Source: Conus ventricosus (lineage: Eukaryota > Mollusca > Gastropoda > Neogastropoda > Conidae). Taken from it: 64,000 bases of DNA. The stretch spans positions 3,130,387 to 3,194,386 of the forward strand of contig CM031628.1 of NCBI GenBank assembly GCA_018398815.1. Direction: 5' to 3'. The position numbers and the translations under genes were made by a program. Of this stretch, positions 34,606 through 46,949 are shown piece by piece. The notes beneath the pieces were generated by a model. It saw only the letters and a list, made by a program, of their open reading frames with translations. It was not told where the DNA came from and searched no databases. Every line of letters starts with the position of its first letter. Position 1 is the stretch's first letter.

Positions 34606-37600
34606 AAAATTTGTTTAAATTAATTTTTTCCAAGAACATGCAGTATAAGCAAAAAAGTGGAAAAAAAATTTAAAAAAGGGAGATAACCAGGGATTTTCGC
34701 TCATGAATAAGTATAAAAACAGTTTTTTCCCTATTTCTCAGTTTTCCTCGGGATTAATTTGTGCTGTTTTTTCACACGTTTCTGGTAGTTTTAATCTAGT
34801 AAAGTACGTTAAAAAGTAGTTTTTTTTGTCTTTTTTTTTAAAACGGGTTTTAATTTTATGTCGTTTTTTAAAAACCCCGGCGTGTGTTTTGTTTTTCAAT
34901 GTATTTTATTGGTAAAAAAGAATTTGGGTGGCAGAGTTTGGGGCCCTTTCATCCCCCGGGCAAACTGGAAATTTTTCCCTTGGGGGCCGAAATTTTAATG
35001 TAGCATGGATGTAGGGGTTCAGTTTTTTAGAAATTTTTTTCCCCCCGCCCCCCATCCGCCATTTCCGAAAAATATAGAAAAAAAAATCAACTTTTGGGAC
35101 TCAAAATGTTTTTCAGTCGTTGAATGCAAAACAATTTCCTTTCATTTGGGCGCAAAAATTCGCCGATAAAATTTTTTGTAAAAAAAGTGCATTAAATCTT
35201 TCAAGATTCAAACGGTTTGGGGAAAACTATTCCTCTCTTTTTTGCATGGGGTGAATTTTCCCCCCCATTTTTCCCCTCTTCCCCCGCCATACAAAATGGG
35301 TTTCAGTGGGGGGTTCAAAGGGTTATGAAAATCACCATGGGCAAAATACTCCCTTTTTCTCTCCATAACGCTCCCCCCCCACACACCAAAAACACACACA
35401 AAACCCCAACCCCAAAACCCCAACAACCACACAACACAAAACACACACAAACCGCGATTTTTATTAAATATCACTGAAAACTTGCAAGACAGCAAATACA
35501 CTATTCTAAATTTTAAGACATTTTTTTCGAGTATTTTCCAGGGGAAAAAAAGGCCCATCCAATATTGCTCAAAGCATTCAATTTAAAGGGCCCTTTCCAA
35601 AATTACCCGCAGACGACTGTTCTTCTGATTAGATTTAGAAACAAAAGGCCCCCAAATTTCCCTGTCTGTTAGAAGCACAAGACGTAATAGTTTTCTTAAA
35701 TTTTCAAAGCTTGCTTTTCAAAATAAAAGAAACTGTATTTTTTACACATTGAATGGAGATTTTTAAATCAGTTTTACCAAAAACCTGATCCCCAAGATAC
35801 CTTTTGCATTCAAATTTCCGGGCAAATATAAAAAATCACCCCCAAACAAATTTGGGATTTTTTTTCCCTTTTAAATTTGGACAATTTCAAAGGGATTTTG
35901 GAAAAAAAAATTTTTAAGAAAAAAAAAAAAACGGGCCCCCCTGAAAAAGAACCAAAAACAAAAAACAAACAAACAAAAAGGTTCAAAAATGAAATTAGAC
36001 TAACGATTCACCCCTGTAACATGTAATTATACCCGATCCATTTATTTTGGGAAATTTAATTTGGGTTCCCCTTAAAAGATCTTTTTTGAGCCGGGGGCAA
36101 AAACCAAATTTTTTCTCCGGGGTTAAAATCTTTGGCCCAACCCACCAAACCCCCTATTCCAAACCCCACCCTCTCCCCCCCCCCCCCCTCCCCCCCTCCC
36201 CCCTTCCCTCCCCCAAATCCACTCCCACAAAACCAAATGCAAAGAAACATGGGTCTGCCCAATTTTTTAAAGCCCGCTTTAAAAAGCAGTTTAGTCTTCC
36301 CGCCCCCATGGAAAAAGGTTGATGCCCCTCAGGTTTCAAAACTGTACGGGATAGGGTTTTTTTTAAACATAAAAAAAAAAGAACCCCCAAATTTTCCCCT
36401 CTAACAGACATCTGAAAACATGGGCAAAATGTATAAAAATTTCCCACAATTATTGCAAAAATGTATCCAAATGGGTTTCCCCTCAAAAAAGGGAAAAGAT
36501 TTGTATCAAGGGGGGAAAAAGGGGCCATGAAAAAGGAAATTTGGGTTCCAAAAACATCTGTTGGAAACCAAAAAAGGTTTGGGGGCTTTTAAAAATGCAT
36601 TTTTTTCAAAGAATTTAATGGAAAATTTCCGACTAAAAAGTAAACCGCACAACATTTTAACGAAAACTTAGGTCAGTTTGACATCGCTACAGGGGCCTGA
36701 ACCACAAACAGAAAATAATAGATAAAAGGGTTTTTCCATGGAGGGGAAAAAGGGGCGGTTTGACCTATTCTTGGGGGTCTGGACACTATCCTTTAAGATT
36801 ACCAAACCCGACTTAGCAAACAATGCGGTGACATGCTTTTGGGGGGGTTTCTTACAAAGCCCCTGCTGCAAAAATTTTTGGGCGTGATTCCTTTAACATG
36901 AAAGACCCGTAATGGGGTTTCCCTATATTTGGGGCCAGTTTTAAAATGTTTGTTCAAGCAAAAAAAGTGGCCCCTCTTTCTGGTAATTTTTGTTTTTTAA
37001 AAGTTTTGGGCTATACCCCAGGGGCAATTTAAATTAAAATCCCCAAAACCCCACACACACACACACACACACACCACACACACACACCCAAAACCCCACA
37101 CCACAACACACACCCACCACACACACAACACAACCCAAAACACACACACACACACACACACAAACACAAAACACCCCAAACACAAAAACCCCTACAACCC
37201 CACCCCAAAAACACAAAAAACACACCCCACCAAAAACCAAAAACACACAAAAACACAAAACACACCTTAAAAACACGGGCCCCCCCCCCCTCCCCGGGAT
37301 TTCAAACCCAAACACAACACACACCCACACACACACACACACACACCACACACAAACACCTTTTGGGGTGAAGGGGCAAGAAAGAAAAACCCCCGTTCGG
37401 GCTTTGAACAAAAAAAAAAAACAACAAACCAAAAAAATCAACAACTTTATTGGGAAAAAAAGGAAAAAAACGGCCTTTTAACCTATATAAAAAAAAAAAA
37501 CTGCTTTTTTTCCCGGTAATGAAAAGGAAAAAAACCCTTGGAAAAAAAACACTTTTTATTGGTTGCCCAAAAAAAAGAAAATTAACAAATTTGGGCAAAA

Positions 37601-40600
37601 AAATTAAAAATTTTTTTGGGTTTTACCCCATTTCAAAAATTTCGTGGAAATTTTTACTTGGGGGGGGATAACAAAAAAAAGCTAGAAAAGTTCCCGAATT
37701 TTTTAAGGTCTAAGCATGGGGACAGGACCCCAAAAAAACTAATATCTCCCCCCTAACCCCCCTTGTACGTTCACGGCGAGTAAAGGCCAGGTTTTTTTTT
37801 TTTCCCCGGGCGCACTTGTTAAAGAAACTGCAGAGCAAGATTCCAAAACTTACCCAAAATTTCTCGGGTGTTCCAAAACACGCGTCAAAATTTTTGGAAT
37901 TCCGGAAGCAGGGGTTTTTTACCCCTTTATGAACAAAGAAAAACCCAGCTGCGAAATTTATCTTAAAAAATTTTGCTTACGAAACTTTTCACAAAAAGAA
38001 ACAAAATTTTAAATTTAGAAACCGATTTTCAAAAAAGCCAGAAAAAACAGTCTTTAAGCCCTTATACCTTTTTGCCCCAATATTATTTTTTTTAATTTCG
38101 ATCTGAACGGTGGGGAAAAATGTTTTCAGTTAAACCCTTTTTTTTCTCCCCTTCCCGAATTTTGGGAAACAAAATCAACCTTTTTTTAAAAAATTGATCA
38201 CACAGATTTATCAAAAAAAAAAAATTCCCCTAAACTATTAAAAAAGTTTAGTTTAAATTTCCCCTTGGAAAGTAAGTTTTTACCGACTTTTTAAGTATAA
38301 CCGATGGATGGGGTTGTTTTAAGTGGAAAAAAACTGGTCCGCTTTTGTTTTAAAACCCCTTTTTAAAAAAAAAAAAAAGAAAAACGATACTACATTTGGT
38401 TTAAAAATTGCCATTTTTTTGGGGAACTTTTAACATACTTATGGCATTTAAAATTAAAAACGTAATCTTTCGAGGATTTCATGCCAAAATCTTATTTTTG
38501 GGGTGGTTTAAATTTCCCGTTTTTACCCAAACCATTAAAATCACGGGAAAATTACTAAAAAATTTTAAATTTAAAAAATCATTTTATGGTTGTCAAAAAA
38601 GGGTCCAGTATTACCTTTGGGGTGGATTCCTTAATCACTCCCGGGTTTACCCCCCAAGAAATGGGGGTTTATGCGGCTTAAAAAGGGAGCGAAAAAAATT
38701 TTAAAAAAAGGTTTACAGCATTTTCGACATTCAACTAGTCTGCAAGAAAAATTTTAAACCCGGGGCAAAAGAAAAAAAATGGGCTCAAAAATTTAGGTTT
38801 GGAAAAAGGGACAAAAAAACAAATATTTAGTATTACCCAGCCAAATGTTTACAAGTAAAGGGAAAGCAGCGAAACCGAAAACCCCTTTTTAAAAAAAATT
38901 TTTTCTGTAATGCATTCCAGGCCTTTCACTATTTGAAAGTATGGTTTCCCATTGGGAAAGGCCCTTTTTTTTTTAAACAAAATATTCTAAAAAAAATACA
39001 GGGAAGTGGAAACCAATTTTTTTGGGAAACCACCCACTTCTTTAGCCAGGATTAAGGGACTCTGTCCCCAAAATAAAGTTAGCAGATCAATTGTCACCAA
39101 ATGCTCCATTATCCCCCGAAAAATTTTTAAATAATCATGCATTACTTTGCTTGTTCTCTGAATTTTTTTAAATTTCCCGTCCATTTTGGGATCTTTTTTT
39201 TGATTGGATTTTAAACTAAAATTGTTTTGTTGTACGACAAATTTATATAAAAGAGTTACGATTAAAATATAAAATTTTGGTTTTGGCCCCCCCCCCCCCC
39301 CCCCCCCCCTTCCCCTGTTCCGTTTCCACCCTGATTTCCCCCCTTTCCCCACCCCAAACCCCCCTCCCCCCCCCACCCCCCCCTGGGATTTGCTCCCAAA
39401 CCTTCTAAAAATTGTTTTTGTTTGTTTTTCCCTTTTTTTTCCCCCATCAGAAAACACTAAGGTTTGAAAACAAACCCGGATAAGTAAAATATTAATAAAC
39501 TTACCAAACCTCCCAACAATTTCCCCCCTTACCCCTGGGACATCCCCTCTTTTCTCCTCTCTCTCTCTCTTTCTTCCCCCCTCTCTCTCTCCTCTCTCCT
39601 CTTCTCTCCCCTCTTCTCCTCTTGCACAAAAAAGGCGCCACCCCACATAATTTAGCCGCACTCAAACGCCACCACGGGGCCGCCCCCCCCGCCCACCACA
39701 CTAAGGAGCACCCCAAAACAAAACACACCGCACAACCCCCAAAAACACACACACACACACACACTTTTTCCCCCTGTTAAAAACACTTATATGAATAGAC
39801 CGGGAAAAAAGAACTAAAAAAAAAAAAAACACACACACCCCACAACACACAAAACACACACACACACACCCCACACCCCCCACACAAATTAAAAAAAAAA
39901 ACAAAAAAAATTCTTTTCAGAATAAAAAGTACCCGAAAGTCAAATTTTTTGATATCTTCACTGTAATTAAATTGGGAAATTTGATAAGTGACAATCTATT
40001 TAACAAATCATTAAAAAAACAACAAAGACAAAAAAAGCGTTTGGTTAATACTTTTTTTTGATCCCATTCATTTCATAAGTCCGACAATCAAAGTTTCCTT
40101 TTTTTTTTTTATTTAAAACTGAATGGTTTTTCAAGCCGAAATTTTGGGGAAAAAAGGAAAAACATGTATGTTTTAAAGGGGCAGTCGGGGGAAAATTTCC
40201 CCACAGCTCTTTTTCAATTTTCCCCTGTTTTATGAAAGTTTAAAAAGCCCCCTTTTTAAATTTCATTCCCCTTTTTTAATTTAAACAAGTACTTTTTAAC
40301 GGGGTTTTAAACGTTTTTTCGCACTTTTTCCCCGCTTGATTATATTTTTGTTTTAATCACTTTGCTGAAATTCTGAAAAGTTTTATGGTTTTTTTTTTCC
40401 CCGTGTTTTTTGTTTTTTTTTTTATTTTTTTAAGGTAAGCATACTCATTTGTCCTTAAAAATTTTTTTGCACATTACATCAAAAAAGCAAACCCCCCCCC
40501 CCCCCCTCACAAAAATTGTCCCCCCTCCGGAACCCCCCACCGCCCCCACCTCCCCCCTTAAACAAAATTTAAATAAAACTTTTATCCCCCCGCACAAAAT

Positions 40601-41040
40601 TTTTACCTTTTTATGCCACAAAAGGACGCAAAAGCCAAAGCATGAACCCACTTGCCCGCCCCAAAAACAACCCCCACACACAAAACACCCCAAAACACAC
40701 ACACAAAACACACACACAAAAAACCACGCCGCTTTTGGGTTCAAAGGAAAAGGAGGAAGAAAAAAAAAAAAAAAAAACACCACACAAACACACAAAAAAA
40801 AGAGAATGGGACAGAGGAGAAAGAGTAAAACCGGCAAAAAACCCGTGACAAAAGGGGTTCCAAGCCAAAATTTTTTTTAAAAATTTTTTTCCAACCAAAA
40901 GTTTCAATTTTCCGGGTTTTTTTTTATTAAAACTCTGAAATGGGAGAAAGAAAAAAAGACAGATATTTAAAGTTTAGTGTTTTTTTTGCCCTTTTAAAAA
41001 ACGTTTAAATTTAAAGATTTTAAATGGATGGGTTTTACAT
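34606..41040. other. Low-fidelity sequence, no gene seen
   Basis: About 6.4 kb of homopolymer-inflated DNA. A/C-only tracts lie at about 35370-35450, 37040-37360, 39715-39890 and 40670-40790, C runs at 36165-36200 and 39288-39310, and CT-rich DNA at 39550-39620. Frames are short or pure low complexity. Genes, if present, would be unreadable at this quality. Confidence 0.5.
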
Positions 41041-41300
41041 GGTGGGTGTGGTGTTGGTGTGTGTGTGTGGGGTGGGTGTGTGTGTGTGTGTGGTGTGTTA
41101 GAGAGAGAGAAAGAGAGAGGAGAATCTGTGGTTAGTTTTTGTGTTTGTTGTTTTTTTTAGATGCCTTTAACAGTCATTTATGAAGGAATGAATCGGAGAT
41201 GAAGAGCAAGAGAGAGACAGAGACACAGACAGATAGACAGACACACAGATAGACGAAGACAGAAAGAGAGACTCACAGAGAGTCAAGTCAAACTGAAAAA
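41041..41300. repeat. TG and GA/ACAG microsatellites
   Basis: TG-rich at about 41040-41098, GA at 41100-41122, and an ACAG/GATA compound repeat at about 41195-41285. Sequence quality is normal again from here. Confidence 0.9.
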
Positions 41301-41399
41301 CATAACAAACTGAATGATATGCCCCACGCTATTATCACCATTAATATCACTGCTACGCTGTTGCGATATCACTACACTGCTACATTAATACATCTACTG

Positions 41400-41830
41400 T
41401 CTACTGCACTACTGTTGACTGCTACTATCACTTTACTCTACTCTCTGCTCTGCTACTACTCACTACTACTACTGCTGCTACTGTTACTTCTACTGCTGCT
41501 GCTAACTGCGCTATGTTACTACTACTCTGCTGCTTGCTGCTATTACTACTACACACTACCACACTACTACTACTACTTCCTACTACTACTACTACTACCA
41601 CCACCACCACCACCACCACTGCTATTCCAGTACACAAGGAGAAGGCGGAATATTCTGAAGGTGTGCTATGAATGCGCTGCTCCTATTTCAGATCTAAATG
41701 GAGAATTGAAAGAAAGAGGGAAACACGAGGCAGAGACTACTGCTGCTACTGCCGCCACTACTGCTGCCACAGCTGCTGCTGTTGCTGTTGCTGTTGCTGC
41801 TACTGCTGCTGTACTACTTCTGCTGATATC
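41400..41830 (+). repeat. Compound CTA/CTG/ACC trinucleotide microsatellite
   Basis: Two blocks of mixed CTA, CTG, ACT and CAC triplets (about 41445-41620 and 41735-41820) flank about 110 bp of ordinary DNA. A 171-codon frame spans it, but it is made of Leu/Tyr/Pro/Ala runs dictated by the triplets and changes register between blocks, so it is not called as a gene. Confidence 0.9.
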
Positions 41831-41940
41831 ATAACTACTTCAATGAGTAGCACTAAGTATGAAGAATGTAAAAAGACAATGAAGACATGTGACTATAGAC
41901 TGTGTGCTGTAGATCTATAGATCCCGTTTTAGATCTACAC

Positions 41941-42358
41941 GGAGTTTACGGGACCTACACCTGACTTTGTATCCTGTGTCACAGTGGCAGGTTCATCCGT
42001 GGCTGACGGGTCTCCGGCAGCGACTGCCCTCACTCCATGTGTGGGCAGCATCAGTGTGAGAGTGGACAGCGACCCCACACGTCCCCCTCCGTCCTGGCTG
42101 GAGATCCGCGAAGTCACAGAACCTCTGCGGTCACCCCCTGCAGTGACCAGACAGGTGGAGAGGTCATCGTCTGATAGATGGCCACACATCCCCCGGTACA
42201 GCGCCCCAGCACTGCCTCCCCCCACAGAGGGACCACCAGTCCGGAGCTGAGTCACAGGGGGTCAGGCAGGTCACAGTGGGCGTACCCCTGGCAGTGTGTC
42301 CTGTGTGCCGACACCATTGGTCACCTCCTGACCCACGAGTTACGTGTGGGACAGCCAG
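41941..42358 (+). CDS. Putative exon(s) of an unrecognised host gene
   Basis: A GC-richer block stays open from about 41941 to 42250 with a plausible composition (DFVSCVTVAGSSVADG, SWLEIREVTEPLRSPPAV). It then needs a frame change near 42235-42250 to remain open to a good donor CAG|GTAGGA (GT at 42359-42360). In one frame the end reads WQCVLCADTIGHLLTHELRV; in another it contains CPVCRHHW. I cannot tell which is right. The change may be a sequencing indel or a missed intron. Antisense frames also exist. No family is recognised. Confidence 0.35.
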
Positions 42359-42376
42359 GTAGGAACTGTTCGTCTC

Positions 42377-42430
42377 ATTATCATCATCATCATCATCGTC
42401 GTCATCGTCATCATCATCATGATCATACTG
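42377..42430. repeat. ATC/GTC trinucleotide repeat
   Basis: Intronic-looking (ATC)n with GTC interruptions just downstream of the donor at 42359. Confidence 0.9.
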
Positions 42431-42740
42431 GTGATGACAGGAATTTAGATCTAGTTCTGTACAATGTACAAGTGCTGACGGGAGAAATAGATCTGGATCT
42501 CCTCCTCTATTCACATTTATTTCTTGTACACAATGGATGGTTGTGTGTGCGTGCGTCTGTCGTCTGCCTTTGGTCTTCCTGTCTGTTTGTCATTCTGTCT
42601 GTTTGTCGTCTGTTTGTCTGTCTCTCTGTCAGTTTGTTTGTTTGTTTGTCTCTTTGTCTGTCCGCTCTTTGTCTGTGTGCATCAGACCAGCCAGGGTGAG
42701 GTGTACAGTGACGTCATGTCATCATGATCATGCGTTTCAG

Positions 42741-42977
42741 GTGCCCCCCAGTCAGGACACCGGTTTCTCTGTCCTGACCTTCCTGAGCACGTGACGCCGA
42801 CGTCCTCGTGCGGGTCTGAGTGGTCACGGTGTACCGGCCAGGGCGTGTCACGTCCCCCCAGTGAGAGTGATGCAGAGGACCTGGCCCTGGCCGCACTGAC
42901 CAGTCATCGTCACACACTGGCTCAATGTCCAGGGCTGGAGAGGCGTGGTCAAGCGATGGGATTGGGGTGTTGGTGAC
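42741..42977 (+). CDS. Putative next exon of the same unrecognised gene
   Basis: Preceded by the acceptor-like TGCGTTTCAG ending at 42740. Using the phase left by the first of the two frames at 42358, the segment stays open through RPPSESDAEDLALAALTSHR and TLAQC before a TGA at 42975-42977. Acidic and serine-rich composition with C and H residues is compatible with a real protein. Directly after it, another open stretch at about 42980-43083 (SLSDTTTGQPVTGVTPATPR) in a different frame may be a further exon or the same exon after an indel. Confidence 0.35.
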
Positions 42978-43084
42978 TTTCAGTCATGTCCAGGTCCACC
43001 AGTTTTCTGTGTGTCATTGAGTGACACCACCACAGGACAGCCCGTCACCGGTGTCACACCCGCCACACCTCGTCACCAACGGCT

Positions 43085-43580
43085 TCATGTCTCTCCCCCC
43101 CCCCCCCCCCCTTCCTGCTCTTCATCTTTCTCTTCTTCTTTCTTTCCCTTCCTCTTTCCTTTCCTCCTTTGTTTCTTCTTCTTTCCTTTGTCCTGTCTTC
43201 CGTTCCAATCATCACCTCTTTGTTCACTCTTTTCTTCATTCCCTTTGTCCTTTCCTCGTTCATTTCGTCCGTCTGTTCTTCTTCGTGACATTCGCTTACA
43301 TTCATTCCTTCTTCCGTCTGCACTCTTCATTCTGTCTGTCTGTCTGTCTTTCTTATTGTACTCATTTACACAGTGACGTCAAACACTGAACTCGTGTGAC
43401 AGGAGAGCGCGCGCCGTGGGTATTTTTAACACACTGCGGCAGACTCAAGAATCCGACCTGTTTTTCAACTTTTTTTTTGTCTCTGTCTGTCTCTTTCCTC
43501 TGTCTGTCTGTCTTCTGTCTGTCTCCTCTCTCTCTCTCTCTCTCTCCTCTCTCTCTCATGTCTCTCTCTCTCTCTCCTTT
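43085..43580. repeat. C-, CT- and CTGT-rich low-complexity region
   Basis: Poly-C at about 43097-43112, TTCC/TTTC-rich DNA to about 43350, then CTGT and CT repeats at about 43480-43580. Ser/Phe/Leu-rich frames here are spurious. Confidence 0.85.
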
Positions 43581-43594
43581 AAAAACATTTTGTA

Positions 43595-43760
43595 TATAGT
43601 TTAGTACCCCAAGAAGGTCTATTTATTATACATGTACATATGTTGATCCTAATATGCTAGAGAATTGTCTGGTTGATCATGTACTTCGGCTCACGGCTAA
43701 TTATGTTCTTTTGTCTGGTGATTTTAATGGTAGAACCTGTAATGTTTCACAGAACTTTGA
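43595..43760 (+). pseudogene. LINE endonuclease (EEP) fragment
   Basis: One frame reads a YYTCTYVDPNMLENCLVDHV block followed by YVLLSGDFNGRTCN. GDFN-x-R is the hallmark of the exonuclease-endonuclease-phosphatase domain of non-LTR retrotransposons, and the preceding aromatic and acidic pattern fits the same domain. Only about 50 residues are present and no RT follows, so this is a relic, possibly inside the 3' UTR of the gene at 41941-42977. Confidence 0.5.
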
Positions 43761-43831
43761 AAACCATTTGAATTTAGGTGTGTGTACTGAAGTCAGCCTC
43801 GTCACTGTCGACAGACATCTCAAGACAGTTT

Positions 43832-44010
43832 GGTCAATAAATATGGCAAATCACTGTTAAACATGTGCACTCTTTGAAACGGCGTGTGTCAGTTTGTCAA
43901 TGAATATGCAAATCACTGTTAAACATGTGCATTTCTTTGAAACGGCGTGTGTCAGTTTGGTCAATGAATATGCAAATCACCGTAAACATGTGCATTCTTT
44001 GAAACGGCTT
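43832..44010 (+). repeat. About 63-bp tandem repeat, three copies
   Basis: Each unit contains GTCAATGAATATGCAAATCA, CTGTTAAACATGTGCA and TCTTTGAAACGGCGTGTGTC. Copies begin near 43832, 43896 and 43958. Confidence 0.9.
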
Positions 44011-44140
44011 GTTCATGTGACCTGAAGGTTGCTACAAATATCGTTTGTGATTTTAGAAGCAGTGCTCGTTGATATTTTTTTAATTTGTTTTATTTTTTTT
44101 ATGTCTGATGATGTGTATGCCTTTTCTTGTGACTCTTGTT

Positions 44141-44146
44141 AATAAA
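44141..44146 (+). terminator. Poly(A) signal AATAAA
   Basis: AATAAA in an AT-rich context with T-rich DNA around it. It lies about 1.2 kb downstream of the exon candidates on the same strand and is the best visible transcript end for them; the pairing is inference. Confidence 0.35.
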
Positions 44147-44619
44147 GGGTTCTACGCACACATTGAATGAAATTATTTATCTCAGTTTTTTGTCCATAGA
44201 CATTCAAATAAAATTCTTATTACTCCCCCCCCCCCCCCCCTCTCATCTCTCTCTCTCTTGTCTCTCATGTTACATCATATCACATGATAAAAGTGAACAG
44301 ACAAATTTATCCACAGAATAAAGATGTAAACATCTTTCGTGTGGTTTCTTGTTTTATTTAATGCAGGCATTCCATGGTAAATCCACACGTTATAGTAGCC
44401 ATCATCCATGTTTTGCGTGTTACACCGATGATTTTTTTGTTGTTGTTATGTAATCACACATATGTGGTGTGTTTTAAATGGTGACATTCTTTACAATCCA
44501 CACAAATCTGGTGTGTTTTAAACATGATGACACTTTACAATCCACACAAAATGTAGTGTGTTTTAAAGGACTAAACATAGCAACAGTCATTTCAATAATC
44601 ACATCTGGAAACATATCAA

Positions 44620-45000
44620 CTATCGCTGCGTGCAACACACACGAGAACAATGCACACACAAGCAGACACATGCGCATTCACACATACATACACATGCATG
44701 GGCCATGCGTGTGCACGCGCACACACACATGCACACACACAAACACAAACACACACCACCTACACAGAAGAATGAACACAAGTATGCACACACAGTTTAC
44801 TTACACGCATGTGTGGCGCACACAAACACACACATGCACACACACATACACACACATGCACGCGCACGTGCGCACCACAACATGCATAACATACGCACAC
44901 ATGTGCATGCTACATGCACCTCAGTTACCTACAAACGCACTCACACAAACACACACACACATGCACACAACACACACACATGCACACACACACACACACA
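44620..45000. repeat. CA-rich microsatellite with ATGCAC interruptions
   Basis: Long CACACA tracts interrupted by ATGCACAC and GCGCAC. It ends exactly where the LTR retrotransposon begins at 45001. Frames across it are microsatellite translations. Confidence 0.95.
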
Positions 45001-45084
45001 TGAGGAAGAGCGCTCTGGAGATTTTTAAAAGAAATTATCCGGTACATTTAGTCACGGGATAGAAATTCACTCCTTACACCTGTG
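45001..45084 (+). repeat. 5' LTR remnant
   Basis: The 84 bases match the first bases of the 3' LTR (from 51409), sharing GGAAGAGCGCTCTGGAGATT, AAAAGAAATTATCC, GGTACATTTAGTCACGGGAT and CTTACACCTGTG. Similarity stops at 45084, where Glu/Lys-rich gag-like sequence starts, so about 950 bp of LTR and the primer-binding site are missing. Confidence 0.8.
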
Positions 45085-46330
45085 AAAGGGAACAGGAGAA
45101 AGAGATTCAGATGAAAGAAAGAGAACAGGAGAGAGAACACCAGCGGCAGTTGGACAATAAGAGACTGGAAATGGACAAGGAAGAAAAAGAGAAAATAAAC
45201 AGCTTGAAAACGAAGAAAAAGAGAAAATAAGACAGCTCGAAAACGAAGAAAAAGAGAAAATAAGAGCTCTGAAAAAGAGAAAATAAGAGATCTCGAAGAA
45301 CTGGATAGAATCAGAAAACATGGACTGGAGTTGAAAAAACTGAGCATGGTGCTCAGGCGCACAGAAAATGAAGGTGAAGGACCTAAGTGCCCTCCCCATA
45401 AATCCCCATACATCCCTAAACTACCTGCTTTGGATGAGCAAAGAGATGATATTGATTCTTTCTTGTTTCGATTTGAAACACATGCTGCAACATGTAACTG
45501 GCCAAAAGACAGATGGGTGCTCTATGTTGCTTCTCTTTTCGTGGAGGTGCTCTATCATTGTATCACTCACTGTCGCTAAACAACTGTCACCTGGGAGATT
45601 TGAAAGTGAGCTTTTAAAGAAATTTCGATGTACCAAGGAAGGTTTTCGTGAGAAATTTCGCTCGTTCGACCAACGTGACTGAATCTTTCGCAGCTTTTTT
45701 GATCCGTACTGGCCATTTATTAGACAGATGATAAGTTGTCTAAAATTCCACAAAATTTTGCCGATCCTCCGTGACCTTTTCTGCAAGAGCAAATTTTGCA
45801 CAGTGTTTCCAAAGACCTGCAATTTTTCTTCGGAACGTTCATTCAAAAGTGCAGAACTATGACACATTGCTGACCAGTACAAAGTGCAGACTATGACACA
45901 TTGCTGACCATGTACAAAAGTGCAGAACTATGACACATTGCTGACCAGTACAAAAGTGCACACCCAGGGAAAACTTTTGCTCGAAAGCAGAGTTCAAAGT
46001 GTATGACACGAATGTTGGTTACGTTGCATCAAACCAAGACAACTTCCACGATCAGCGTAGTCCGTAGATATCAGCGCGTCGAGGTTCCTATCGTGCACAA
46101 ACCAGTCCGGATTTCAAATCCGACCCAGGCTCAGCAAGCACAACCACAGAGACAAACCTTGGCAACATGAACAGCGCGGTTTTGGTAACCATGGAGTCTT
46201 CTACTCGTGTGCTCTCACAGGCAATAAGGATGTACAATGCTGGACATGTGGCTGTCGTTTCCTACAAATGAGACACTTGCCCTTAGGCACAGAAAGGAAA
46301 TGTGGCTGAAACAGTTTCAGAGAAAACATC
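45085..46330 (+). pseudogene. gag: gag-like region of the LTR element, frameshifted
   Basis: Starts with a charged, coiled-coil-like Glu/Lys/Gln segment (to about 45330), then YIPKLPALDEQRDDIDSFLF and RFETHAATCNWPKDRWVLYV, a pattern typical of gag proteins of invertebrate gypsy-type elements. In another frame near 45640 KKFRCTKEGFREKFRSF continues the capsid-like domain. Near 46235-46280 QCWTCGCRF resembles the start of a CCHC zinc knuckle, but the downstream H and C are not in frame. Short repeats of TGCAGAACTATGACACATTG at about 45850-45960 look like local duplication. Several shifts and stops break the frame. Confidence 0.7.
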
Positions 46331-46339
46331 TGAACATGT

Positions 46340-46480
46340 GCTGGTATCACAGATCTAAAGAATAGCCTTCTTATTGAAGACTGTGCCATCAATGGATTTT
46401 CAGGCACTTTACTTAGAGACACAAGCTGTACAACACCAGGTGTGGGAAGTCTTTTGTACAGCTAACCAGTACACATGGTG
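46340..46480 (+). pseudogene. Aspartic protease fragment
   Basis: The frame beginning about 46388 reads INGFSGTLLRDTSCTTPGVG. In retroelement proteases the active-site motif is D-T/S-G preceded by hydrophobic residues; here LLRDTSC stands in its place, with Ser for Gly. Whether that is decay or error cannot be told. Position between gag and integrase agrees with a pol polyprotein. Confidence 0.5.
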
Positions 46481-46949
46481 AAGACAGAATAGTCGCTCCC
46501 TTTGGTGGGAAGATTGAGTCATTCCCCCTGGCTGACATAAATGTTGGTACCCCCCACTCTAACAGGTTCTTTGATAGCTTGTGTCATTGAAGACCTGGTC
46601 ACGATCTCCATTCTTGGTAACTTGCCCTGGTGTAAAAACTGCTTGTGGTGGACAGGGTGGTTCATTTGTTTGTTGACACTCATGTTTTGGTGACTACCAG
46701 GCACAGCAAAGAGACTCTGGCAGCCAATAAGCCTTTAAATGTACCTGACATGTCTGGTTTGAACGTGACGCCAGAAAAACCTCAAACAGCTACAAAAGTC
46801 TGACACAAAACTTGCTTCTGTTTCGAAGTGCCACAAGTGCAAATACAGACCAAAACAAAACACACTATGTTTGTCAAAGATGATATTTTGTATCATGTTT
46901 TTGAAGGTGATGTGGAACATGTCATGCAGTTTTGTACCAGAAAGTTTGA

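Noticed and set aside
41319..41834. 171-codon frame with Leu, Tyr, Pro and Ala runs
   Set aside because: Direct translation of compound trinucleotide repeats, changing amino acid with register.
42178..42699. 173-codon frame with a His run and Cys/Leu-rich end
   Set aside because: It reads through a splice donor into an ATC repeat and CTGT-rich DNA. Only the part before 42358 is kept as exon evidence.
44478..45062. 194-codon frame rich in His and Thr before the LTR element
   Set aside because: Mostly CA microsatellite; the last codons are the LTR start read by chance.
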